Assembly (NCBI GenBank): GCA_964036315.1
Contig: OZ038496.1
Coordinates: 16,535,533-16,599,532, forward strand
From: Acanthosepion esculentum
Taxonomy: Eukaryota > Mollusca > Cephalopoda > Sepiida > Sepiidae
Direction: 5' to 3'
DNA length: 64,000 nucleotides
Below the pieces are notes generated by a model that saw only the letters and a program-made list of their open reading frames with translations, was not told the origin of the DNA and did not search any database. Positions 46,908 through 56,379 of the stretch are shown here, in pieces (position 1 is the stretch's first letter; every line of letters begins with the position of its first letter). A program made the translations under genes and the position numbers.

Positions 46908-47465
46908 TACCCTTGTGAAAATTAATTGAAACAACCACTTTAGTTTCCTTTCTTTCATCATATCATCAGTTTTAGCCTCCCTGAAGTGACAGTGTGTAAT
47001 CGATTTCTATTTTTCCACAGGTTAGGTCATTTGCAGTAGTGTGCAGTAATATGAATCTATTTTCTGGCTGTATGATGAAATTTGTTTGGCCTTGAAAAAT
47101 ATTGCATTGTCTGTGATTGCATCAGATTTTTATCACACCCAGACACTATTGTCTCAACCATCAATTAGTTGTCCTACAACCATAGTCTGTGATGGACATT
47201 ACTCCAAGGAAGCATATGAAAATTGTAAGGCTGCATGAACACACTGGCAAGCTTTACCAGTGGACAAATCAAAGTACTATGGACTGGCCTGGAAACTCTC
47301 CTGATTTAAATCCAATCAATAATCTGTGGTCACTCTGCAAGGAACGACTTTGTGAAATGGACATGTGAAGTACTAACATGTGCATTGGGGCATCGAAAAA
47401 TATGAAAAAAGAAGTAAATAATAACAGAATTATTTGTTTTGTTTCAATTAATTTGCACAAGGGTG
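46908..47465 (+). mobile_element. Tc1-like transposon remnant
   Basis: The left end TACCCTTGTG plus AAAATTAATTGAAAC mirrors the right end (reverse complement CACCCTTGTGCAAATTAATT and GAAAC). TA flanks both (46906-46907 and 47466-47467). At about 558 bases it has lost most of an autonomous Tc1 length. A further end-like sequence, TTAATTTTCACCAGGGTGTA, lies at 47501-47520. Confidence 0.75.
47245..47372 (+). pseudogene. Tc1/mariner transposase C-terminal fragment
   Basis: The plus strand gives WTNQSTMDWPGNSPDLNPIN followed by NLWSLCKERL. This is the hallmark WPxxSPDLNPIExxW block around the third catalytic acid, here with Asn where Glu is expected, so the site is dead. Upstream frames are broken. 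Confidence 0.85.
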
Positions 47466-47565
47466 TAGGTGATCATGCTGCTCCACATCTTCCTGTATAA
47501 TTAATTTTCACCAGGGTGTATATATTATTATTACATATTCATTCTCTGGTTTCCCACTCCTACAT

Positions 47566-47885
47566 AGTCCCGTCCTGGGTAAGACGATAAACTACATCCA
47601 ACAGTAGGACCTCTGATCAGGAGGGTTTGAGGAGTGTGGAACCACCTCTTAATTGCTGGTGTTCCTAGGTCCATCCTAGCACCTGTTAGGGTCGCATTTA
47701 TGGGCAAATAGTTAACCCCCAAATTGGAGTCAAAACACTATGAAAATGTAAAAATAGGTTTTAATACCAGAATACTTTGTAAAAATTATTACCAGCAATA
47801 CATTTTTCAAAAAAATTACCAACAATAAAAATTTTGTCGGCATTAAATAACCCATTGAGGTTGATATGCTGTAAAACAAACCAAA
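47566..47885 (-). mobile_element. Element A copy, minus strand
   Basis: It starts with GTCCTGGGTAAGACGATAAA, has the interior word CCACCTCTTAATTGCTGGTG, and ends with the satellite-homologous part (GTCGGCATTAAATAACCCAT, AACAAACCAAACCAAAG). Confidence 0.75.
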
Positions 47886-48059
47886 CCAAAGCAAACCTAC
47901 ATAGTCTACTACTAAGAGGTTATTTAGTGATTTATGTGTTGCTATCACTACACACACATGACTGAAATTTATGACCTAAATACATATATTGAAAGGTGAC
48001 ATTTCTACACATCTTTCTATAAGGATATGTATGCGGATGTGAATTTTAAATGCTTTTAC
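47886..48059. other. Spacer
   Basis: No feature recognised. Confidence 0.4.
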
Positions 48060-48223
48060 ATTAAAAGTGAAAATGGTGGCGAATTAATTTGTCGTGCTAG
48101 ACAATTTTTCTTGCAAGAATCTATCTTACACCATTCATCCATTCATTGCCACATTAAACCTGGTGCTTCTGCTATGTTTTTAAAGATTCTTGATAAAATC
48201 CAAAGAAGAATCTGCCATGTTAT
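48060..48223 (+). pseudogene. LINE RT fragment, left of an insertion
   Basis: It reads GELICRARQFFLQESI, then HIKPGASAMFLKILDKIQRR and ICHVI, matching LCRARKFFSPES...LDKIQRRICNVI of the 33-kb copy with a small internal deletion. It breaks off at 48223 and resumes at about 48836. Confidence 0.75.
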
Positions 48224-48830
48224 ACCGGGTGTAACAGGAAAATTGTCCAAATCATGTAATAACAAAATTGTCCAAGTGTTAGATTAAGCTTCAACCTGTT
48301 GTATCTTAGAAATGATTAAAGATATCTTACTGGTATTCTCTGAAGTTTTTATAACACTATAGGAATCTACTTTGAATAATAAGAATGTATTTAGCTCTAA
48401 GTTGAAATGATGATTTCTCTTGCTGTTGTGACTTCCTGATCCAGTTTTCCTCTCTATTGTTCCCTCTTTTTTAAACTTACTAACTGTTCTCTTGAATGGC
48501 TTTTGAAGATAGAAGCCAGAGTTTAAATGTTGGTATCATTACTGAAGGCCTGAATGATCTTTTTCCTCTCACCATTGCTCAGTTGGGACAACATAGTGGA
48601 GCTGACACAAAATGATTTTAACCTGTTCTCTTTCTAGCTGAATAACTCAAAGGGTTTTTCAGTGATTCTTATGACAAATGATGTCAAAATGGCTAAACGT
48701 CTTATCTGAAAACTTGGAAAAAAAGAAACTCAGTTAGTTTAGTTGTTTTTTAGATATTAAACATTTTGTGGGATGGACAATTATTTCATGCTGTTACATG
48801 ATTTAGACAATTTTGATGTTACATCTGATA
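48224..48830. mobile_element. TIR DNA transposon (unclassified) inside a LINE
   Basis: The left end carries GGGTGTAACAGGAAAATTGT and CCAAATCATGTAATAAC. The right end is its reverse complement with changes (CAGATGTAACATCAAAATTG, TCTAAATCATGTAACAGC). The inverted ends exceed 50 bases. The interior has no clear transposase frame. The LINE protein on both sides is contiguous once this segment is removed. Confidence 0.7.
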
Positions 48831-48835
48831 GTTTG

Positions 48836-49250
48836 GGACATAGCATCTTGGCTTCAGTCACTTTCCCACTGCATAATGTAGCTTTCCTGTGCCTTTTCGA
48901 TAAATATTTTCATACTAACTGTTCTGATGAGCTTTCCTTTTTGCTACCTCAACTGTATGAATTTAAATACAGTACTAGATTGGAAGTGAGGTCTCATAAT
49001 TTTACAGTTTCTTCTCTCTCACTTCTCACCTATGGAATTGTCTTCCAGCCAACTTTAATTTTTGAAAATTTAAATGCAAAGTCAATTGTTAGTTTTTTGT
49101 CTTCTTAATTCCTGTTCATTTATTGTTGTTCTCCTTAATAATTTTTTTCTTTTTCTCCTATTCTTTCACACTCAGTAACTCCATACATCTTAGTGACTTT
49201 ATCCCCTTGCTTTGGGTGAAATTTTTTACAAGGAAAACTCTCGATAGTCT
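48836..49250 (+). pseudogene. LINE RT fragment and 3' tail, right of the insertion
   Basis: It reads LCLFDKYFHTNCSDELSFLL, PQLYEFKYSTRLEVRSHNFT and the degraded LWNCLP region, then a 3' tail with CTTGCTTTGGGTGAAAT. Confidence 0.75.
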
Positions 49251-49560
49251 TTACAAACAGGCAGGACCATAAAATTTTAAACTATATTTTCAAAAATATA
49301 ATAAATGATTTTCTTTTCTCATATTCTTTTACTCAGTAACCACTTGCATTTTAGAGACTTTATCGCCTTGCTTTGGGTGAAAGGATTTCATAAAATTCTT
49401 GATAGCCTTTACTATCAGGCAGGACTATAAATTTTTTTATTATATTTTAAAAAATATAAAAAAATGATTTTTTTTTTCTCATATTCTTTCAGACTCAGTA
49501 ATCCCATACATCTTAGTGGATTTATTGCCTTGCTTGAGGTGAAATGATTTAAAAGAAAAA
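49251..49560 (+). repeat. Two further tandem copies of the LINE 3' tail
   Basis: The tail text (CTCATATTCTTT, AGTAACCACTTGCATTTTAG, TTGCTTTGGGTGAAAGGATT and following) repeats at about 49315-49445 and again at 49475-49560, after the original at 49140-49250. Confidence 0.7.
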
Positions 49561-49929
49561 AAATCACCGTGTGGTGTGGGGGCTCTACTTCATTGTTAAC
49601 TAAAAAGCCAAAACCTCACAACAAGTCAATATTTCCCATAGTAAACCTAATTATGATTTCTCCTTTGCTTTCCAATAGAGTGAAATGAAAATGTTTGAAC
49701 TCTGTCAAGTTTAACCAGTGCAGTCACACACACATAAAGAAAATACAAGATGGCGTTCTCTCTCAAAGTCCTTGTCTTCTTGTAGAGCAGTCCATATTTA
49801 TTGGAAAGAAAGAAATATAAATGGATTTGATAGTGATTATTAAAGATTTGAACTCACAAATCTCATCAAGAGCTTCAAACCAAAGTTTGAATTCCAGTAA
49901 ACTAACAGTTCACATACAAACCAAATTGA
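49561..49929. other. Spacer with a SINE-like patch
   Basis: GATTTGAACTCACAAATCTCA at 49843 resembles a B-box region in inverted form. Nothing else was recognised. Confidence 0.35.
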
Positions 49930-50362
49930 TATTTTTTATGTCCTTACTATCATTAGGTTTTACATGTAATTCTTTAATTATAGATTTTAAAATTATTATT
50001 ATTATTATTTTAACTGGTACTGGTGGGATGGCTGAAGGCAGTTTATTCCATAGCAAGAAAAGAAAACCGATCCCCCAGTTTATGTCCTCTAGCATCAAAT
50101 ATTAATATTAGTTTACAAATGATGCTTAAAATGATGGCATATTTTGTTAAGTCTTTACTATTATTAAAAGGTTTTCACATGTGGGTCCTCAAATATATTT
50201 TTTAGAATTATTATATTAATTCTTTGTGGTGATCAATTTATTACATAGCAACAATATAAAACTGATCCCCCACGCCATGTCCTATAGCATCTTATATTAA
50301 TACTAGTTTACCCATGATGTCTACAATCCGTACTATTATTAGAAGGCTTTCACACGTGAGTT

Positions 50363-50365
<3 letters not shown>

Positions 50366-50414
<49 letters not shown>

Positions 50415-50486
50415 CGGATTGTTTTTTTATTGTTGTTGAGTAATAAACTATTACTACATATTAATATATATATATATATATATATA
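50366..50486. repeat. (TA)n tracts
   Basis: Two TA runs (50366-50413 and 50464-50486) separated by a piece of the ~200-bp unit. The piece TACTACATATTAATATATA mirrors TATATTAATATGTAGTA, so a palindrome is centred near 50475. Confidence 0.9.
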
Positions 50487-50577
50487 TTAATATGTAGTAA
50501 TACAGGGGGATCAGTTTACCCAAAAACAATAAAAAACGATCTATATATATATAACCAATATATATATATAATATAAT

Positions 50578-51003
50578 AGGAGGCACGGTGGAGTAATGGA
50601 TAACGGCTTGGATTGAGGAATCGGAGAGCCGAGTTCGAATTCCAGTCGAATCCATTACATTCACTTACGTGCTAACACCCTTGGGAAAGGTGTGAATCCT
50701 CTTCTTCTCCCTCCAACTATGGGTAAATAGTAGGACAGACTGGGTTCTATAGCCTTGGACGGCAACTGGTCTAGGAGAAGGACAACTCTGAATTCAAAAC
50801 CTGCGGAGGGTCGTTTGAGGACCTTGTGGCATCCGTTGCACCAGGTCCCTGTATTCGTCCCTCCAAAAAGTGTGGATGGCGCTGCACAAGGCCTTCACCA
50901 CTATAATCAAATCTGGTGTGGCTGTCCGGCTTTCAGTTTCTGGGAATTGATCTGTCTGGCCCTCATACGTCGAGTTCGACGGGAGAAGTAAAAAAAAAAA
51001 AAA

Positions 51004-51004
<1 letters not shown>
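50578..51004 (+). mobile_element. Full-length tRNA-derived SINE with A tail
   Basis: The head is AGGAGGCACGGTGGAGTAATGG, with an A-box-like part and a B-box-like GAGTTCGAATTCC at 50630. A conserved body follows (TTGGGAAAGGTGTGAATCC, CAACTATGGGTAAATAGTAG, CCTTGGACGGCAACTGG), then about 14 A at 50991-51004. It lies in TA-rich sequence, so target duplications cannot be judged. A 78-codon frame in the body is not a gene. It is the reference copy for the fragments at 22.8, 42.4 and 51.6 kb. Confidence 0.85.

Positions 51005-51045
<41 letters not shown>
51005..51045. repeat. (TA)n tract after the SINE tail
   Basis: TATATAATATATATA continuing for about 40 bases. Confidence 0.9.
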
Positions 51046-51048
<3 letters not shown>

Positions 51049-51574
51049 AAACAGGGGGATCAGTTTATTACTCAACAACAATAAAAACCGATCCCTCACT
51101 TTATGTTTAATAGAATAACCTATTAATATGATGCCTTAAAAATAACAGCATATATCAAATTGATACTTTTTTAAATCTTTACATTTATTAGAAGGTTTTC
51201 AACTGTGAGAATTTAAATATATTTTTACAGTTATTATATTAATATAGAGTAATTCTAGGGGGATCAATTTATTAGTAAATTATTAAAGAAAATCGATCCC
51301 CCACTTTGCATCCATTAGAATCTCATATTCATACAAATTTATCAATTCCATCAAAGATCACAGCATATATGAAAGTGATATTTTGTTAAGTCTTTCCTCG
51401 TATTAAAAGTTTTCAACTATTAATCTTCAAATACATTTTTTACAATAATTATATTAATGTGTAACAATTCTTTGGGGGGGATCAGTTTATTACATAGCAA
51501 CAATAGAAAATCGATCCCCCAGTTAACGTCCTATAACAACTTATATTAATACTAGTTTACTGATGTTTGTATGC

Positions 51575-51735
51575 GTGGATAGCAGCATTGGATGAGAAAC
51601 TGGAGAGCAGACTTTGAATTCCAGTTGAGTTCATTACATTCATTTACTTGCAAATACCCTTGGGAAAGGCATGAATCCACCTCCTCCATCCAGCTATGGG
51701 TGAAATAGTAGAACTTGTATCTGGAAAAAAATCAT
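51575..51735 (+). mobile_element. tRNA-derived SINE fragment
   Basis: GAATTCCAGTTGAGTTCATTAC, TTGGGAAAGGCATGAATCC and CAGCTATGGGTGAAATAGTAG align with 50630-50735. It is truncated at both ends. Confidence 0.75.
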
Positions 51736-51836
51736 TGTTATTCTGAAAAAAAGATTAATTCAATGTTCACTCAAAAAAAAAGAAAAAATTATTCTTAAAA
51801 TCCAAAATACATTTTGGCTTTAAATAGGAGTTGATA

Positions 51837-52092
51837 TGTTTGCCTATCATCCGGTTCACACTCCTCCTTGGTTTTTTGAACAGGAATAGAGGTTTATTCT
51901 TTGTTTCCTGTTTAGTTCCTTTTAAAGTTTACTTAAACTCTATACTAACTCTAACTCTAACCTCTCCAGCTAAACTTTGAAATTTTATTCACTATTTATT
52001 TTAAGCACTATAGGATTAGATAGGTTTGCCTATCGCCCGGTTCACACTCCTCCCTGGTCATTTGAACAGGAATAGAGGTTTATCCCTTGTTT
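51837..52092 (+). repeat. ~75-bp direct duplication
   Basis: TTTGCCTATCATCCGGTTCA through AACAGGAATAGAGGTTTA at 51839-51897 recurs at 52024-52082 with few changes, about 185 bases apart. Confidence 0.85.
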
Positions 52093-52094
52093 TT

Positions 52095-52205
52095 ATATTT
52101 TCTTTTACTTCCATTTGCCTCTTGTGTCTTAGTGGCATAATTGACTCATTTGGGATGAACTGGTTGAAAAAAAAAATGGATTGATAAGCTGTGAAAAAAA
52201 AAAAC
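52095..52205 (+). mobile_element. LINE-type 3' tail
   Basis: CTTAGTGGCATAATTGACTC, then TTGGGATGAACTGGTTG and A runs, resembles the tail of the Jockey/CR1-like LINE. Confidence 0.5.
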
Positions 52206-52224
52206 TCAATTATCAACAATCTTT

Positions 52225-52768
52225 AGGGGTCTGGATTTTATCTAAATCTTTGGCACATACTTTGTAGAAATGGCTTGAGTGTTTTGATATAAAAAAGCAA
52301 CAAAAATAATATGAAAGATTAATTAGCTGAAAATTGACGATAATGGCAATGTTTCATCTAAGAAATTCTCAAGACATTCAATTATTATTACTCTGTGCTT
52401 TTTTTTTTATTGGTTACTTGGCCTCCTCTTGTGTGTTATCTCACACTGGTTACTTGTGAAGCAAAGGGTAGGGCTAATCTTTAGGGAGTTCATCATTATT
52501 TCTTCCTCTTCTCCAAACCCTTCTACTTAAAAAAAGGACAAAACAAGTCAAAAACTTCTAATGAGATTTGAACTCAGTTCCTTTATTTTTAAGAATTCAA
52601 ATCTCATCAGGAGCTTAGATTTTATTTCAGTATATGTTGCTTACTTTGTAAAAATTGGCTGTTTTGAAATAAAAAAGCAACAAAAATAAAATGAAAGAAC
52701 GAGGCAAAAATTGACAATAACAATGACAATTCTTCATCTAAGAAATTTTTTAGACATTCATTTGGTGA
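52225..52768 (+). repeat. ~155-bp direct duplication
   Basis: Copy one at 52232-52385 (AAAAAGCAACAAAAATAATATG, TTCATCTAAGAAATTCTCAA) and copy two at 52616-52763 (AAAAAGCAACAAAAATAAAATG, TTCATCTAAGAAATTTTTTA). Between them lies an 11-base inverted pair, TGAGATTTGAA/TTCAAATCTCA, at about 52561-52606. Confidence 0.8.
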
Positions 52769-52839
52769 CAAACTTCATAAGCCAGACTTTGTTGTATTAC
52801 ACATATGATCTGTGACATTTTGCCTTCTTCATGTTTAGC

Positions 52840-53490
52840 TACTTTCGAGAAACTTTTCTGCCAGCCATCAGCATGGTTGATGTAAGATTTTCAGAGAGCA
52901 ACAAGTGGCGCCGTCTTGGCCTCACGTTTTCAACTGACTTGAAGTGGATCAACTATATTGGATCAATAGTTGCATCTACTGCAAAGAAATTTGGGTCACT
53001 GTTTTGTGCCAGAAATTTTTTCTCATCAGAGCCCATCTCGTACATTTACAAATCTACTATTCATCCATGCATTGAATACTGTTGCCATATCAGATCTTGT
53101 GCTTCTCCTCTTCATTTTGAGGTTCTTGACAAAAGGCAAAGAAGGATTTGCAATGTAATCAATCCCGACTTGGCATCACAACTTCAGTCACTGATGTGGA
53201 GCGGCTTCCCTGTTTTTTTTTTTCAGATATTTTCATGGCAACTGCTCTGACATGCTTTTTTTCCTGGTACCCTGACTACGTGAATTTAAGCATGCTACTA
53301 GATTGGCATCTAGGTCCCACCCATTTACTGTTGAAATAGCTAAATGCATTTGCCACTTCTTCTCTAACAGTTCCTTTTCTTGCACTTCCTGCCTGTGGAA
53401 TTCCCTTCTGTTTACTTGCTTCCCTGATAACTACAATCTTCAAAAATTTAAATGCAATGGCAATTGCCATCTTCTATCTTTTTGAATCCC
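52840..53490 (+). pseudogene. LINE reverse transcriptase C-terminal pseudogene
   Basis: The first frame reads FLPAISMVDVRFSESNKW, LGLTFSTDLKWINYIGSIVA, STAKKFGSLFCARNFFSSEP, IYKSTIHPCIEYCCHI and LDKRQRRICNVINPDLASQL. Near a run of ten or more T at 53211-53223 the frame changes. It continues as YFHGNCSDMLFFLV, FKHATRLASRSHPFTVEIAK and LWNSLLFTCFPDNYNLQKFK, ending at 53483. This is the C-terminal part of the Jockey/CR1-like RT. The frameshift in a homopolymer may be a true mutation or a sequencing slip. Confidence 0.85.
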
Positions 53491-53605
53491 ATTCATCTTT
53501 TGTCCTTTCCTCAATCTTTCCTATACTCACTAATATCTCTCTCTCACTAACCCCCAGGTGTACTAGTAAAATTTCCGTCTTGGGATGAAATGATTAAAAA
53601 AATTG
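53491..53605 (+). mobile_element. 3' tail of the LINE
   Basis: It ends with TTGGGATGAAATGATTAAAAAAA. Confidence 0.7.
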
Positions 53606-53631
53606 TCATTTAGCAATTTTTATTTTCACTA

Positions 53632-53800
53632 GTGTGTGATATGATTGTAAAAGTCAGAAGTGGATATTATGAGTATATGGAGAATAGATAACCTTGACTC
53701 AACGGGGGTAAGATTGTAGCATTTGGGGAAGCATCCATACTGACGTCTGTTTCACAAAGCATCAGTTGTATTGGAGGAACATTAATACAAAAGATTCAAG
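53632..53800 (+). repeat. Dispersed repeat, second copy at 62.2 kb
   Basis: GTGTGTGATATGATTGTAAAAG, GGAGAATAGATAACCTTGAC and GGGGAAGCATCC match 62208-62310 in the same order. Confidence 0.7.
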
Positions 53801-54076
53801 AGGCAAGGAGAGGTTTTCAGGAAAGGTAATCCTTTGGTGCAATACTCTAACCACTGAGCTTTACCAAGTATTAATAAAAAGATTTCTTGTTGATTTTTGT
53901 TGGTTTCAAAATCAGGACCTAATTGCTAAGTGTTTGTTTATAAAATTAAAGATGACAATGAAGATTAAAACCTCGAATATAAGGTAATTAGTGAATGCTG
54001 ATGAAGCAAACATGATCTTGTTGAAATATAATTATTATCACTAAATAGGAAAAGGTTAATGTTTGTTACCAAGGAA

Positions 54077-54117
54077 GTTATCTCTCATGACAACATTAGG
54101 TTGTCAGGAGAGATAAC
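54077..54117. repeat. Short hairpin with GTTATCTC ends
   Basis: GTTATCTCTCATGACAAC (54077-54094) pairs with GTTGTCAGGAGAGATAAC (54100-54117) at 17 of 18 positions. Related GTTATCTCCCCT words occur at 61350 and 62449. Confidence 0.85.
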
Positions 54118-54922
54118 ATCAGGCTTTTTTGTTGTTCTCTTTATTTTTTTGAAGGGCATTACTTTCGGATGAGACTGTTGGAGACAAGTACCTAATTAGA
54201 ATAGAAATTGGTGAGGCACACCTCTTCCCAGCTGCAGATCAGGGGACTTGTTGTTCCTTAAAAATTATTTGGTTTTTATTTTTTTAAATTTTATTTCTTA
54301 AAAATTATTGTCTGAGTTTCAGAGATGGGAATTACCACAATTATTCATGTATAATACGCACTCTTGTACAATGTTCACCTTCAGGCTACAAAATTCTGGG
54401 AAGGAAACATTTTTGTGCATAACGTGTACTGTATTTCCTGTATGCATTTTTTCTCCAAAAAAATACCCTCAAAAATCACTCTTAGCACTGAAAGGTCAAG
54501 TTTTAGAGAGGAGTTTGCTCTCACAAACCCCAGTCATGAGATACAAGCAGTCATGAACCCTAGACATTTAATATAAACCACAAATTATCATTCATGTGTC
54601 ATAATTATGGTCAGAATCATTTAATATATTTTATTTTTTTTTAGTATTGATAATAATCAGTAGGTAGCTTCTTACTGGTACTCTAAGTCTTTCGTTCATC
54701 TACGCATAATTAGATTAAGCTGATGAGAGCAGATACTACACTTTGATCTAAGCAAAATGGCTGCAATAAAAGTACCATTTTTCATATGCACATTATTGAA
54801 TGATGGAAACCGAGTAAGGTAATCGCCAAATTCCATTTATCATAAATAAAATAACATTGTCTGCTGAATTATTTTAAAATTATTATTATTAAGAGAAATG
54901 TTCATAAGATTGGGATTTAACT

Positions 54923-54957
<35 letters not shown>

Positions 54958-55309
54958 AATGTCTCCTGAGTTAACACCTCATAAATAATGGACAATTCTG
55001 TTTTGATTGAGTAGAAAAACAAGACATATGCTATTTGGTTTCAATGGGAAAATAAATGAAGAAAAGAAAGAGAGGAAAATAAATTTAAGTCTTTAACTGT
55101 TTCAGTAAAATGATAAAAGCTGTCAATTTCAAATCTTTTCATTTGTACCCACTTCTTAAAGTAATGATGAGCATTCATATTTACGATTGTGCGTGTCCCT
55201 TTCTTCGTTGGTTCGCACAATAATACTACACTTTGATCTTAGCCATTAATCTTTGCCATTAATTTTCCTAACCTTGTTCTGCTATCAAAAATTTTTATCA
55301 TTTTCTCCA

Positions 55310-55310
<1 letters not shown>
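54118..55310. other. No recognisable gene
   Basis: Overlapping 70-82 codon frames at 54308-54576 lack motifs. The word CATGTATAATACGCACTC at 54346 is of a kind seen in dispersed elements. A (GAAA) patch lies at 54924-54950. Confidence 0.4.

Positions 55311-55350
<40 letters not shown>
55311..55350. repeat. (TA)n tract
   Basis: TA for about 40 bases. Confidence 0.95.
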
Positions 55351-55352
<2 letters not shown>

Positions 55353-55487
55353 AATGAAATGAGAATGAATCAAATATAAATTCAAACATTCGAAACTTTA
55401 ATTTAAAAATAGGGCTCAATGCAATAGTAAAGTGATAATTCTTTATTAAAGAATATTGCATTCGCACATATGTAACCACTACTTAAA

Positions 55488-55688
55488 TGCATTCATGTTT
55501 TGATGCATAACATTACATCTCATCAGACCGTGGCAAATGATGGTTATTACAATTTTAAAATTCATTTACAAACCTAAATAAAAAATAACTCAAAAAGAAA
55601 AAAACTACAAAAAAAATAAATAAAAAATAGCCATCATTACCACCACCTGATGAGATGCAATAGTATGCATCGAAACTTGAATACATTT
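55488..55688. mobile_element. Inverted-repeat segment, possible Penelope-like terminal sequence
   Basis: ATTCATGTTTTGATGCATAA with ACATCTCATCAG (left, 55490-55527) pairs with CTGATGAGATGCAATAGTAT and GCATCGAAACTTGAAT (right, 55648-55685) at about 33 of 39 positions. The CTGATGAGATG...GCATCGAAAC wording resembles terminal repeats of Penelope-like elements, which is only a suggestion. Confidence 0.55.
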
Positions 55689-55730
55689 ATGTAGCAGCTG
55701 CATGAGTTTGAATGTAATATCTTATAATAA

Positions 55731-55732
<2 letters not shown>

Positions 55733-55790
<58 letters not shown>

Positions 55791-55791
55791 G

Positions 55792-55841
<50 letters not shown>

Positions 55842-55842
55842 G

Positions 55843-55887
<45 letters not shown>

Positions 55888-55910
55888 ATGCACTCTCTCT
55901 TTCTCTCTTT

Positions 55911-55952
<42 letters not shown>
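55733..55952. repeat. Compound (TA)n/(TC)n tract
   Basis: Four TA runs alternate with three CTCTCT blocks (55792-55807, 55842-55866 and 55891-55913); ATAATG(C) occurs before two of the CT blocks, so the compound unit itself is repeated. Confidence 0.95.
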
Positions 55953-55953
<1 letters not shown>

Positions 55954-56121
55954 ATGCTCTATGTTGTATTGAGCACTTTTTTAAAAAGTAAATGCTAAAG
56001 AACTGTGGATTCTAAATCTGTTCTTTCACTTCATCTGGATATATATATATATAACCTAATTGTTTACCCAACATTAGGCCTCAGAGACACTAATGAAGTG
56101 CATATTATGATATGTGTGTGA

Positions 56122-56126
<5 letters not shown>

Positions 56127-56192
<66 letters not shown>
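56127..56192. repeat. (TA)n tract
   Basis: 66 bases of TA, ending exactly at the mariner MITE. Confidence 0.95.
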
Positions 56193-56196
<4 letters not shown>

Positions 56197-56272
56197 GTTG
56201 GTGCAAAAATAATGTTGTTTTCTCACATGAAGTTGAATGTCAAAAAACGACATTATTTTTGCACCAACCTAA
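56193..56272. mobile_element. 80-bp mariner-derived MITE (MADE1-like)
   Basis: It starts TTAGGTTGGTGCAAAAATAA and ends with its reverse complement, with near-perfect inverted arms of about 29 bases (one or two mismatches) and a diverged centre. It is flanked by TA on both sides. The length (80) and the ends match the known MADE1/mariner style (TTAGGTTGGTGCAAAAGTAA). It is inserted in a (TA)n tract. Confidence 0.9.
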
Positions 56273-56291
56273 TATATATATATATATATAT

Positions 56292-56367
56292 AAGTGAACA
56301 CTGAAATCAACACCAAGTGTCAAATACACAGATTGTTGCCACTCGGTGTTGACCTCAGTGTCCACTT
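56292..56367. mobile_element. 76-bp palindromic MITE
   Basis: AAGTGAACACTGAAATCAAC with ACCAAGTG pairs with CACTCGGTGTTGACCTCAGT plus GTCCACTT: 28-base arms, about four mismatches and a short centre. It is TA-flanked. A half copy (ATGTTGACTTCAATGCCCAC) lies at 58199-58218. Confidence 0.8.
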
Positions 56368-56379
56368 CTATATTTACAT

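Larger units (their letters stand above)
49930..51545. repeat. ~200-bp tandem array with GGGGGATC/GATCCCCC palindromes
   Basis: Recurring words are TTATTAcATAGCAACAATA, CGATCCCCCA, TTATATTAATACTAGTTTAC and TTGTTAAGTCTTTAC. The GATCCC-type word occurs near 50070, 50265, 51091, 51297 and 51514, giving spacings of about 195-217 where uninterrupted. Each unit pairs GGGGGATCA with TGATCCCCC across about 35 bases. (TA)n tracts and a SINE (50578-51004) have invaded the middle. Confidence 0.8.

Noticed and set aside
54308..54576. Two overlapping 70-82 codon frames
   Set aside because: No motif; the region contains a word typical of dispersed repeats.
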